Part shown: piece by piece, positions 32,772-40,777 of the stretch | Layout: each line of letters opens with the position of its first letter | Position numbering within the stretch: the stretch's first letter is position 1 | DNA from: Flavobacteria bacterium RIFCSPLOWO2_12_FULL_35_11 | GTDB lineage: Bacteria > Bacteroidota > Bacteroidia > Flavobacteriales > Flavobacteriaceae | Length of the DNA stretch: 44,409 bases | Assembly (NCBI GenBank): GCA_001800975.1 | Contig: MGWK01000073.1 | Location: 1 to 44,409, forward strand | Reading direction: 5' to 3' | Position numbers and translations under genes: made by a program | The notes under the pieces: model-generated | Told to the model about the DNA's origin: nothing | Databases searched by the model: none | Seen by the model: only the letters and a program-made list of their open reading frames with translations

Positions 32772-33902
32772 TTATAAAATTTTATTCTTAATTTTTTTAA
32801 TGATTGGCCTTATTATAGGATTTTCGGGCATGGTGTCGCCCAATAAAAATCCCCAAGGTTTTAAGGGTTCTATATGGTCAAAAATCACTTTTATGATGGC
32901 AAGTAACGGAATTGACAAAAACATCCCCGATATGCCCCATAAAGCATTTCCGGCAAAAACCACTATTATTGCGAAAAGCGCGTTAATTTTCACTTTTGAT
33001 GAAACAACTAAAGGAACAATTAAGTTATTGTCGATTAACTGAATGATATAATAAATTCCCAAAACGTATAATGCATACATACCTGAAGTTTTGGTGGCCA
33101 GTGCAACAGCCATTGGCAATGCAACTGCAACGAGACCTCCAATATATGGGATAACGTTGAGCAATGCACCTATAATACCGAGTAAAATCGCATACTCAAT
33201 TCCAAGCGCAAATAGCGCTGCGGTATTTAAAATTGCCACAATAATGGCTTCAATAACCAGTCCGGCAAGGTATCGCTGGATAACGGTTTTGGTTTCGGAA
33301 ATAATTTTGCTGATTTGGTTTTGGTCGCTGCTGACAAATACCCGGTGAATAAACTCAATTATAAGCTTTTTGTAATATAATAATAAAAATACATAAACTG
33401 GAACCAATAACATCACAATAATGCTGTTACCTAAAGCAAACATCGTTTGGCCAACTTCCGCGCTACTTATTGTGAGAGAATCTGCTTTGGCATTTTTTAC
33501 CCATCTATTCACTTTCCATTGATTAAGGTCAAAATAGTGGGAACCCCATTGTGTAAATTCGTTGAGCGAATCTGAAAATTTTTCAATCATTATTGGCCAG
33601 GAATCGGCAAAGATGTTTGCTTGGTTGAATAGAAATGCAGTTAAAGACGCGGTGATTAATATGGTAAGAAATAAGGTGAAAATAATAGCGATTACCCTAT
33701 TTATTTTCATTCTTACAAAAAAGTTTACAATTGGGTAAAGTAAAATGGCAATCATGACTGAAAAAATGAGCGGAACAATGATATCCTGTGCGATATAAAG
33801 CATGCTTACAAACGCAAAAATACCGATTAACAGTATCGTTGTCTTTACATAAAATGGCAAGTTGAAACTTTCATTTTTATCAGTTTCCGAAGTCGATTTC
33901 AT
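32772..33902 (-). CDS. AI-2E family transporter (PF01594 type)
   Basis: This encodes 376 residues with about eight membrane helices. It has the family layout: two N-terminal helices, a soluble middle part (about 100-150, LNEFTQWGSHYFDLNQWKV), YLAGLVIEAIIVAILNTAALFALG, the LLGIIGALLNVIPYIGG block and LYVLGIYYIIQLIDNNLIVPLVV near the end. The family name comes from a proposed AI-2 exporter; other members are sodium/proton antiporters or general efflux proteins, so substrate is unknown. It is the last gene of the minus-strand envelope cluster and starts 4 bases after the preceding stop. Confidence 0.92.
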   Translation of the reverse strand: MKSTSETDKNESFNLPFYVKTTILLIGIFAFVSMLYIAQDIIVPLIFSVMIAILLYPIVNFFVRMKINRVIAIIFTLFLTILITASLTAFLFNQANIFADSWPIMIEKFSDSLNEFTQWGSHYFDLNQWKVNRWVKNAKADSLTISSAEVGQTMFALGNSIIVMLLVPVYVFLLLYYKKLIIEFIHRVFVSSDQNQISKIISETKTVIQRYLAGLVIEAIIVAILNTAALFALGIEYAILLGIIGALLNVIPYIGGLVAVALPMAVALATKTSGMYALYVLGIYYIIQLIDNNLIVPLVVSSKVKINALFAIIVVFAGNALWGISGMFLSIPLLAIIKVIFDHIEPLKPWGFLLGDTMPENPIIRPIIKKIKNKIL

Positions 33903-33906
33903 TGGC

Positions 33907-34314
33907 TTAATAATTTTCAGGTTCTTTCTCTTCGGCGGTTGATTTACTTCCGAACATTTTAAATAACTTCTTTCCCATTAGTTTGATCCCGTCTGGGTTT
34001 CTTGACACAAAATTGGTTATCCCGTACATTAATACCGATCCGAGAAGTTTCTTTACCGGACTGTTAACCACGCCCTGAAAGATCATTTTTGAAAGATAAC
34101 CTGTTCCGAAACCAACAGATGTATTTAAAAAACCATCTTTTACGAAATTTGAATCTCCAAGATCTTTTAAAGTATTTAAAATAATATTCGCAGGTTTAAC
34201 ACTGTTGTAAGCCAAATGGAATTGTTCTTTCAGTGCCCGTCCTTCATCAGATTGTTGATATTCTAAACGAATAATGGCAGCTCTAAGTTCATGTTGTGTT
34301 TTTATTGATTCCAT
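33907..34314 (-). CDS. Unknown protein of the envelope cluster
   Basis: This encodes 135 residues. The first 40 are helical and charged (ELRAAIIRLEYQQSDEGRALKEQF). Residues about 60-105 form one or two moderately hydrophobic, glycine-containing segments (SVGFGTGYLSKMIFQGVV, LLGSVLMYGITNFV). The C-terminus is Lys/Glu-rich. I do not recognise the family. It sits 8 bases after the holin-X-like gene and 4 before the AI-2E gene. Similar three-gene sets with YtxH proteins are common in Flavobacteriaceae, so a role at the inner membrane under stress is likely but unproven. Confidence 0.82.
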   Translation of the reverse strand: MESIKTQHELRAAIIRLEYQQSDEGRALKEQFHLAYNSVKPANIILNTLKDLGDSNFVKDGFLNTSVGFGTGYLSKMIFQGVVNSPVKKLLGSVLMYGITNFVSRNPDGIKLMGKKLFKMFGSKSTAEEKEPENY

Positions 34315-34322
34315 AGGTTGAT

Positions 34323-34664
34323 TTATTTAAGTGCTTGTGAAATAATTAAATTGCTCAAAGGTTTTTCAATCCATTTATGTAAAAAGAAATGTAAAATGAG
34401 TCCGGCAATTAGATAAAATGCAGCAACAATAAAGAATCCATAATAAAACTTTCCTAGAAGTTCTCCAAGGTACAGTGCAACGCAAATGTTAAAAACAAGG
34501 AGAAACATTGAAATCATAAGGATAACACTTATTCTGGCTACCACGGAAGTGGCAACAACTGTGGTGGTTTCCAATGCTTTTAGTTTCGAAATCTCATAAG
34601 TTGTTTTGCCAAAAGTTTCAGCTTTCTCAAATAGAGATTCAAATATACTGGCCCTTATTTCCAT
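34323..34664 (-). CDS. Phage holin-X-like small membrane protein
   Basis: This encodes 113 residues. An amphipathic N-terminal helix (ASIFESLFEKAETFGKTTYEISKLKALE) is followed by two membrane helices (about 40-66 and 73-96) and a short basic tail. The layout fits the Holin-X / DUF-type family often named phage holin, which in chromosomal stress clusters is probably not a phage lysis protein. It should sit in the inner membrane. It lies 11 bases after the histidine kinase stop and 8 bases before the next gene, as part of one operon. Confidence 0.8.
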   Translation of the reverse strand: MEIRASIFESLFEKAETFGKTTYEISKLKALETTTVVATSVVARISVILMISMFLLVFNICVALYLGELLGKFYYGFFIVAAFYLIAGLILHFFLHKWIEKPLSNLIISQALK

Positions 34665-34675
34665 ATGTTATTTTT

Positions 34676-36739
34676 TTAAACTAATTTATTTTGTTGCTCA
34701 AAATTAATGACAGGACTTCTAAAATGTTTTTTCATCAATCCTTCAAATGAACGATATACAAATGGTTTTGAAATGTAATCATTACAACCAGCTTCTAGAG
34801 CCTTTTCTCTGTCTCCAGTAAGCGCATAAGCCGTTTGTGCGCAAATAATGACATCTTTATTAAACTGTCGTATTTGCTTTGTAGCTTCATAGCCATTCAA
34901 TTCGGGCATTTTAATATCCATTAAAATCAAATCAATGTCAGGATTATTGCGGCAAATTTGAACAGCCTCCACTCCGTTTCTGGCAATTAAAACTTCTCTG
35001 GAATACTTTTGAATTTTTATAACAATTAACTTTTCAGTAATTTCATCATCTTCAGCAATTAATATTTTTCGTTGATTGCTTTGGTTCTTATCTTCAAATT
35101 CAGAAATAACAGTATTAATATCTATTTTTACTTTTTTTATTGATTTGTATGGTATGGTAAAATAAAAGGCAGAGCTTCCGATTTTGCCTTCAGATAAGTT
35201 TTCTGCTTCACTTTCTACCCAAATTTTTCCACCCAATAATTCAACATAAGCTTTGGAAATTGACAAACCCAATCCAGCACCTTCATAATTTCGGCTAAGA
35301 GATTCACTTCCTTGCCTAAACCTTTCAAAAATGAGGCCTATTTGTTCTTTGCGAATGCCCACGCCTGTATCTTTTACAAAAAATTCAAGGAATTTGCCTT
35401 TTTTCTCGCAGCCAAATTCAATAGAACCAAAATTAGTAAATTTAATGGCATTTTTAACAAGATTTGTCAGAATTGCATAGAGCTTTTCCCTGTCTGTTTT
35501 TATAATTACATCCTTTGTAGGCAACAAATTTTTAAAAGATATATGAATCGCTTTTTTATCTGCCTCCGACTTAAAAAAGGAATGAATGTATTCCAATTGA
35601 TCATTTATATTGGATTCAGTGATATGAACTTCTATTATTCCTGATTCTATTTTTGAAATATTTACAATATCTGTTATGATATTGAGCATGCGTTTGCCGC
35701 TATTCTCAATGATTCGTATGTACTCTTGCTGTTTTTCACCAGTAAGATTTGGTATCTTCAGCAAACTCGCAAATCCCAAAATACCATTCATAGGCGTGCG
35801 AATTTCATGTGACATATTGGCTAAGAAAGCAGATTTTAAACGATCACTTTCTTCGGCATGTTCTTTGGCAATTATCAACTCTTCAGCCCGTTTTTCCTTC
35901 TCCTCATTTTGAAAAGCCAATTCTTCATTGGCAATCACCAATTCAGCAGCCCGTTTTTCTTTCTCTTTATTCTGAAAAGCCAATTCTTTGTTTGCGATAG
36001 CCAACTCAGCAGCCCGTTTTTCTTTCACGCTGTTTTGAAAGGCAAGTTCTCTATTGGCAATTACTAACTCTGCTGCCCGTTTTTCCTTCTCCTCATTTTG
36101 AAAAGCCAATTCTTCATTGGCAATCACCAATTCAGCAGCCCGTTTTTCTTTCTCTTTATTTTGAAATGCCAATTCTTCATTGGCAATGACCAATTCGGCA
36201 GCCCGTTTTTCTTTCTCTCTATTTTGAAAAAGCAATTCTTTATTGGCAATGGCCAATTCGGCCGCCCGGTACTCTTTCTCTCTATTTTGAAAGGCAAGTT
36301 CTTTGTTGGCAATTACCAACTCAGCTGCCCGTTTTTCCTTCACTTTGTTTTGATAAGCCAATTCTTCATTGGCAATGACCAATTCAGCAGCCCGTTTTTC
36401 TTTCTCTTCATTTTGAAAAGCAAGCTCTTCGTTAGCAATAATCAATTCGGCAGCCCTCTTTTCTTTTACTTTATTTTGATAAGCAAGTTCCTCGTTGGCA
36501 ATGCTTAATTCTGATGCTCTTTTCTCTTTCTCACTATTTTGAAAGGCAAGTTCCTTGTTGGCAATAATTAACTCTGCCGCTCTTTTTTCTTTAACTTTAT
36601 TTTGATAAGCTAATTCTTCATTGGCAAGAACAAGCTCAGCAGCCCGTTTTTCTTTCTCTTCATTTTGAAAAGCAAGTTTTTTATTGGCGATAATCAATTC
36701 TGTTGCGCTTCTTAACGCAATTTTATCCTTGTCAGGCAT
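34676..36739 (-). CDS. Hybrid histidine kinase with thirteen 21-residue coiled-coil repeats
   Basis: This encodes 687 residues. Residues 12-284 are thirteen copies of a 21-residue unit (AAELVIANEELAFQNEEKEK type), exactly three heptads each, then a decayed copy (285-303). HisKA follows with H311 in FLANMSHEIRTPMNGILGF, then an HATPase domain (N box, DTGVGI, GAGLGLSISKAYVELLGG). A C-terminal receiver domain has D608 in LILMDIKMPEL. There is no PAS, GAF, CBS or membrane segment, so it is a soluble kinase whose only input region is the predicted long coiled coil. No HPt or second regulator is nearby. Such repeats occur in other Bacteroidota kinases, often beside PAS domains; here they stand alone. 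It is co-oriented with ytxH and the holin-X gene. Confidence 0.93.
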   Translation of the reverse strand: MPDKDKIALRSATELIIANKKLAFQNEEKEKRAAELVLANEELAYQNKVKEKRAAELIIANKELAFQNSEKEKRASELSIANEELAYQNKVKEKRAAELIIANEELAFQNEEKEKRAAELVIANEELAYQNKVKEKRAAELVIANKELAFQNREKEYRAAELAIANKELLFQNREKEKRAAELVIANEELAFQNKEKEKRAAELVIANEELAFQNEEKEKRAAELVIANRELAFQNSVKEKRAAELAIANKELAFQNKEKEKRAAELVIANEELAFQNEEKEKRAEELIIAKEHAEESDRLKSAFLANMSHEIRTPMNGILGFASLLKIPNLTGEKQQEYIRIIENSGKRMLNIITDIVNISKIESGIIEVHITESNINDQLEYIHSFFKSEADKKAIHISFKNLLPTKDVIIKTDREKLYAILTNLVKNAIKFTNFGSIEFGCEKKGKFLEFFVKDTGVGIRKEQIGLIFERFRQGSESLSRNYEGAGLGLSISKAYVELLGGKIWVESEAENLSEGKIGSSAFYFTIPYKSIKKVKIDINTVISEFEDKNQSNQRKILIAEDDEITEKLIVIKIQKYSREVLIARNGVEAVQICRNNPDIDLILMDIKMPELNGYEATKQIRQFNKDVIICAQTAYALTGDREKALEAGCNDYISKPFVYRSFEGLMKKHFRSPVINFEQQNKLV
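35888..36706 (-). repeat. Thirteen tandem 63-bp coding repeats in the hybrid kinase
   Basis: The period is exactly 63 bp (for example CCCG at 35950 and 36013), encoding 21 residues. Units alternate between types with ending EEKEKR, KVKEKR, SEKEKR and REKEKR; the order suggests duplication of one- and two-unit blocks. All indels are whole units, so the frame is kept. Confidence 0.95.
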
Positions 36740-36877
36740 AATTATGGATTAATTAAAAAAATGGGTTTATTGAATAGGTGTTTTTCTTATACGCATTGGT
36801 TTTAACATTAACTTTTGTTGCATTATTTTATTTTAGATTGTATCAACAATGGGATAATTTTAAAAAATAGTGCTTTT

Positions 36878-37147
36878 TTATTTTAGGGTTTCATCCAAAA
36901 TTTCTTCTGCTTCCGCTATTTTATTTTTAGCCATTTTAGTGGCTTCTTCTTTCATAGTTTCAAATTTATTTGTTGCCATGTCAACGAATTCATTGAATTT
37001 TTCTTCAAATCCTTCTAAATAATCATTTCCTTTTTTAGAAATTTTATCTCTTGTTTTTGAACCTTTATGCGGTGCAAATAAAATTCCTAAAACAGCTCCA
37101 ATCGCTGCACTGGCTAATGTTACTAAAATTACTTTTTGTGCTTTCAT
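36878..37147 (-). CDS. YtxH domain protein
   Basis: This encodes 89 residues. The N-terminal segment KVILVTLASAAIGAVLGILFAPHKGSKTRDKI is the YtxH signature: one membrane helix followed by the APxKGxxTR turn. The rest is a charged amphipathic helix (FNEFVDMATNKFETMKEEATKMAK). YtxH proteins are small membrane-associated proteins induced by general stress in Bacillus; no activity is known. It is the first gene of the minus-strand cluster, with 138 bases between it and the kinase. Its upstream region faces the ABC-F gene and contains hairpin element copy 3. Confidence 0.9.
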   Translation of the reverse strand: MKAQKVILVTLASAAIGAVLGILFAPHKGSKTRDKISKKGNDYLEGFEEKFNEFVDMATNKFETMKEEATKMAKNKIAEAEEILDETLK

Positions 37148-37287
37148 AATGTTTTATGTCCTAATGTTTTAAATTTATTTGCTTTATGCAAAGTTGCACT
37201 CCATATTTTAAAAAGTTGTTACATAATTCTATATCAGAATTACATTATTCACACATTTAACCAAACGTACAGTAAATGTTTTATATG

Positions 37288-37415
37288 TTTTTGGGCGTTC
37301 CCTTTCAGGTCGTGCTTTACGTTCCAATCCGTCTTTGGAGCGGAGCGTGGCAATCTGTTGAAATTATTCCTTAACAAACTCGCAAAACCGGGATTTCCAC
37401 TTCAATCGCTTACGC
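37288..37415 (-). repeat. Interspersed hairpin element, copy 3 (diverged)
   Basis: Read on the minus strand, it starts GCGTAAGCGATTGAAGTGG and ends CTGAAAGGGAACGCCCAAA. That end differs from copy 1 by one base in 19. AATCC near the start can pair with GGATT near the end. The centre differs from the other copies and contains TGTTAAGG...TTCAACA and a GC-rich CCACGCTCCGCTCC stretch. Confidence 0.7.
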
Positions 37416-37519
37416 AAATCGATTTTCAATTTTTGAAATTTCACCAAACCTTAATCAATAAAATAAAGTTAAATTCTGCCAACGTTGCACAGACAGCAAC
37501 AAATCGAACAAGTTTTCGT

Positions 37520-37527
37520 TATCTTTG
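37520..37527 (+). promoter_or_regulatory. Putative -7 element TATCTTTG
   Basis: It matches TAnnTTTG and lies 23 bases before ATG 37551 of the ABC-F gene. Confidence 0.6.
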
Positions 37528-37550
37528 CGCACTAATTTTCAAAAAAATCA

Positions 37551-39194
37551 ATGGTTTCAGTAGAAGGACTTAGCGTAGAATTTGGGGGAACAACCCTTTT
37601 TAAGGACATTTCTTTTGTGATAAACGAAAAGGACCGCATCGCCTTAATGGGAAAAAATGGTGCAGGAAAATCTACCTTGTTAAAAATAATTGCCGGATAT
37701 CAAAAAGCTTCCAGCGGACGCATTTCTGTCCCAAAAGATAAAATTACCGCTTATTTGCCGCAGCATTTAATGACAGAAAATGACCGAACTGTTTTTGAAG
37801 AAGCTTCCCAGGCTTTTTCTGAAATTTTAGCCATGCAAACCAAAATGGATGAACTTAACCACCAGCTCACCATTCGCACCGATTACGAATCTGATGAATA
37901 TTACAATATTATTGAACAGGTTTCTGCACTTAGTGAAAAATTATACAGCAACGGAGAAATAAATTTTGATGCGGAAGTAGAAAAAATAATATTGGGATTG
38001 GGTTTTGAACGTGCCGATTTTAACCGACCAACTTCCGATTTTAGTGGCGGATGGCGCATGCGCATTGAACTGGCAAAAATATTGCTGCAAAATCCCGACC
38101 TTATTTTATTGGATGAACCAACAAACCACCTCGATATAGATTCCGTGCAATGGCTGGAAAATTTCTTGGTAAACAGCGGCAAAGCCGTGATTGTAATTTC
38201 ACACGACCGTGCTTTTGTTGATCGCATCACCACGCGTACCATTGAAGTTACCATGGGACGCATTTACGATTATAAAGTCAATTACTCCAAATACCTTGAA
38301 CTTCGCAAAGAACGCCGTGAGCAACAACAAAAACAACTGGACGAACAGCAAAGAATAATTGCCGACACGCAGGAATTTATTGACCGATTTAAAGGCACGT
38401 ACTCAAAAACATTACAAGTGCAATCGCGCGTAAAAATGCTCGAAAAGCTTGAAATCGTGGAAGTTGATGAAATAGACACCTCGCATTTAAAACTCCGTTT
38501 TCCGCCTTCTCCCCGCTCCGGAACTTATCCGGTCACGGCAGAAAATGTTTCAAAGACTTATGAAAAGCATCTCGTGTTTGATGCCGCAACTTTTGCCATT
38601 CAACGTGGAGAAAAAGTGGCTTTTGTGGGGAAAAACGGGGAAGGAAAATCAACTTTTATCAAAGCCATTATGGGAGAAATTGAGCACGGCGGTAAACTAA
38701 CGCTAGGCCACAATACCATGATTGGTTACTTTGCCCAAAATGAAGCATCTTTGTTAGATGAAACTTTTACGGTTTTTCAAACAATCGACAATGTGGCCAA
38801 AGGCGATATAAGAACCAAAATAAAGGATTTTCTGGGCGCTTTTATGTTTGGCAGCGAAGACTGGGACAAGAAAGTGAAAGTGCTTTCGGGTGGAGAACGC
38901 ACGCGACTGGCTATGATTAAATTGCTGCTTGAACCGGTAAATCTTTTAATTCTGGATGAGCCAACAAACCATCTCGATATGCGAACCAAAGACATCTTGA
39001 AACAAGCGCTTATGAATTTCGACGGAACCTTGATTTTAGTGTCGCACGACCGTGATTTTTTAGACGGAATGGTGAGCAAGATATATGAATTTGGGAACAA
39101 ACGCGTGAATGAGCATTTTGAAGGAATTCAGGAATTTTTGGAACGCAAAAAAATGGTGCGTTTAAATGAATTGGAAAGTGATGTTAAAAAATAA
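37551..39194 (+). CDS. ABC-F family ATPase
   Basis: This encodes 547 residues with two ABC domains and no membrane part. The first Walker A is GKNGAGKST (34-42), with signature SDFSGGWRMR and LILLDEPTNHLD. The linker is a long charged coiled coil (KERREQQQKQLDEQQRII), and the second Walker A is GKNGEGKST (360-368) with LSGGERTR and LLILDEPTNHLD. ABC-F proteins act on the ribosome, resolving stalls or protecting it from antibiotics. The length and missing C-terminal coiled coil exclude Uup; the nearest group is probably YbiT/YkpA-like, not certain. It has its own promoter. Confidence 0.94.
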   Translation: MVSVEGLSVEFGGTTLFKDISFVINEKDRIALMGKNGAGKSTLLKIIAGYQKASSGRISVPKDKITAYLPQHLMTENDRTVFEEASQAFSEILAMQTKMDELNHQLTIRTDYESDEYYNIIEQVSALSEKLYSNGEINFDAEVEKIILGLGFERADFNRPTSDFSGGWRMRIELAKILLQNPDLILLDEPTNHLDIDSVQWLENFLVNSGKAVIVISHDRAFVDRITTRTIEVTMGRIYDYKVNYSKYLELRKERREQQQKQLDEQQRIIADTQEFIDRFKGTYSKTLQVQSRVKMLEKLEIVEVDEIDTSHLKLRFPPSPRSGTYPVTAENVSKTYEKHLVFDAATFAIQRGEKVAFVGKNGEGKSTFIKAIMGEIEHGGKLTLGHNTMIGYFAQNEASLLDETFTVFQTIDNVAKGDIRTKIKDFLGAFMFGSEDWDKKVKVLSGGERTRLAMIKLLLEPVNLLILDEPTNHLDMRTKDILKQALMNFDGTLILVSHDRDFLDGMVSKIYEFGNKRVNEHFEGIQEFLERKKMVRLNELESDVKK

Positions 39195-39263
39195 TCGAAT
39201 AAATTTCATTTTTTTACTTTTTTACTAATAATTAACAAGATTCTTCGTTGTGTAAAACAACAA

Positions 39264-40061
39264 ATGAAAAAAAAAGTATTGAAAGAAAAAATCAGCATTT
39301 TGGGATGTGGTTGGCTTGGAAGGCCTTTGGCAATAAGTTTAATAAAGAAAGGCTTTACTATTAAAGGCTCCACCACTTCTGAAGCCAAACTTAGCGAATT
39401 TCAAGAAGTAGGAATAACGCAATTTTTAATAAGTATTGACTATTTAACGCACAATATCTCCACATTTTTAGATTCAGAAATTTTAATTATGACTTTGTCC
39501 TCAAAAGATATTGAAGGATTTAAAAATTTGATTTGCCTGATTGAAAAATCAGCCATAAAAAAAGTTATTTTCATCAGTTCCACTTCGGTTTATGATAATT
39601 CAGATAAAATTGTGACAGAAGAATCCGAAACGCTGCCTATTGCTTTGTCAACTATTGAAATGCTTTTCAAAAATTCAACCCATTTTGAAACTACTATCAT
39701 TCGTTTTGCAGGTTTGTTTGGCTATAACAGAAAACCGGGAAACTTTTTTAAAGACGGACGAAAAATACCAAATCCGGATGGTTTTGTAAATATGATTCAC
39801 CAAGACGATTGCATTCAACTCATTGAGAAAGTCATCGAAAAAAATGCTTGGAACCAAATTTTTAACGGCTGCGCAGACACGCATCCAACAAGAAAGGAAT
39901 TCTACACAAAATGCACTTTAGATATCGGACTTAAATTGCCTGAATTTGAGGAAGTTGTACAACTTCAAAAAAAAATAATTTCGAATAAAAAATCTAAAGA
40001 AATATTGGGTTTAAACTATCAATATGGCGATCTTTTAAAGCTGAATTACGGAACTTTATAG
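39264..40061 (+). CDS. NAD(P)-binding epimerase/dehydratase-like protein
   Basis: This encodes 265 residues. The N-terminal Rossmann loop is ISILGCGWLGRPLA (GCGWLG at 14-19), as in YeeZ-like extended SDR proteins. SSTSVYDNSDKIVTEES is the usual active-site serine region, but no YxxxK follows at the expected place. RFAGLFGYNRKPG and MIHQDDCIQLIEKVI match the C-terminal SDR elements. The substrate is unknown and catalysis uncertain. It is read alone between the ABC-F gene and the convergent glutathione peroxidase. Confidence 0.82.
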   Translation: MKKKVLKEKISILGCGWLGRPLAISLIKKGFTIKGSTTSEAKLSEFQEVGITQFLISIDYLTHNISTFLDSEILIMTLSSKDIEGFKNLICLIEKSAIKKVIFISSTSVYDNSDKIVTEESETLPIALSTIEMLFKNSTHFETTIIRFAGLFGYNRKPGNFFKDGRKIPNPDGFVNMIHQDDCIQLIEKVIEKNAWNQIFNGCADTHPTRKEFYTKCTLDIGLKLPEFEEVVQLQKKIISNKKSKEILGLNYQYGDLLKLNYGTL

Positions 40062-40081
40062 ACTTAATCCGATTATCCTAT

Positions 40082-40639
40082 TTATAACAATTTAACAATT
40101 TTATCGCTTAATGGTTCTGTAATGCTATAAAAAACGTCGATTAATTTTCCGTTTTCATCCACCAAATATTTTTGAAAATTCCATTTTACTGAACTGCTCA
40201 TTACACCATTCATTTCTTTTTGGGTCAGCCAAGCATATAACGGATGCTGTTTTTCACCTTTCACGTCTATTTTTTCCGTCATCAAAAAATTCACGCCATA
40301 ATTTTTTTCACAAAAACTTTTAATTTGTGGTGACGTTCCTGATTCTTGCCCGCCAAATTGGTTACAAGGTAAACCGATCACCACCAATTTGTCTTTATAA
40401 GTTTCATGCAATTTTTGCAAATCTTTATATTGCGGCGTAAAACCGCACTCGGAAGCCACATTCACAAAAAGGATTTTTTTACCTTTAAACTGATTCAAAT
40501 CTATCTTTTCTCCAGTTAAACTATTGATTTTGATATCGTACATATTTGTAGGTTTTATGTTATTCTTTTTTTCCTGTGAACAACTTTGAAATAAGGCAGC
40601 AGAAATCAAAAGGATTGCTGTTATTTTTAATGCTTTCAT
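40082..40639 (-). CDS. Lipoprotein thioredoxin-type glutathione peroxidase
   Basis: This encodes 185 residues. A lipoprotein signal precedes C20 (ISAALFQSCSQEKK), so this enzyme is exported and anchored, unlike the cytoplasmic form. The catalytic cysteine is C65 in VNVASECGFTPQY (cysteine, not selenocysteine). The tetrad partners are Q94 (PCNQFGGQE), W153 and N154 (VKWNFQKYL). C110 lies where the resolving cysteine of thioredoxin-dependent members is. It reduces hydroperoxides using a thioredoxin-like donor. Converges on the plus-strand epimerase-like gene. Confidence 0.94.
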   Translation of the reverse strand: MKALKITAILLISAALFQSCSQEKKNNIKPTNMYDIKINSLTGEKIDLNQFKGKKILFVNVASECGFTPQYKDLQKLHETYKDKLVVIGLPCNQFGGQESGTSPQIKSFCEKNYGVNFLMTEKIDVKGEKQHPLYAWLTQKEMNGVMSSSVKWNFQKYLVDENGKLIDVFYSITEPLSDKIVKLL

Positions 40640-40643
40640 GATA

Positions 40644-40777
40644 TTAAATTTTAAAGGTTAGAATACCACAATCTAAGTTAACTATTTGTCCGGAAATAGC
40701 GTTGGAATTTTCCAAGATTAAAAAACCTGCCAAAGATGAAATATGCTCAACCAAATTTTTGGAGAACTGAAATAATT
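40644..40777 (-). pseudogene. Relic of a short-chain dehydrogenase C-terminus
   Basis: The minus-strand frame before the stop at 40644 reads FSKNLVEHISSLAGFLI, then LENSNAISGQIVNLDCGI. This matches the end of classical SDR enzymes: a helix before the FLxSxxSxxITGQ turn, the ISGQIVN strand and the usual DGG (here DCG). Nothing of the N-terminal Rossmann part is present: upstream the frame runs into the 3' end of the FAD oxidoreductase gene. It is therefore a remnant of about 45 codons left by a deletion, not a working gene. Confidence 0.7.

Larger units (their letters stand above)
37148..37550. other. Divergent intergenic region with hairpin element and ABC-F promoter
   Basis: It separates ytxH (minus) from the ABC-F gene (plus). 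It contains interspersed element copy 3 (37288-37415) and the ABC-F -7 site (37520). Open frames through it have no recognisable product. No -7 site for ytxH was found. Confidence 0.6.

Noticed and set aside
32638-33042. A 134-codon plus-strand open frame
   Set aside because: It runs from hairpin element copy 2 into the antisense strand of the AI-2E transporter gene, with no domain.
34323-34664. Holin gene as a sign of a prophage
   Set aside because: No other phage gene is present, and holin-X-like proteins are regular members of chromosomal stress clusters in this group.
36098-36508. A 136-codon plus-strand open frame rich in FFIGN repeats, and others like it at 35676-36067
   Set aside because: It is the antisense shadow of the kinase's 63-bp repeats; the repeated sequence happens to keep this frame open.
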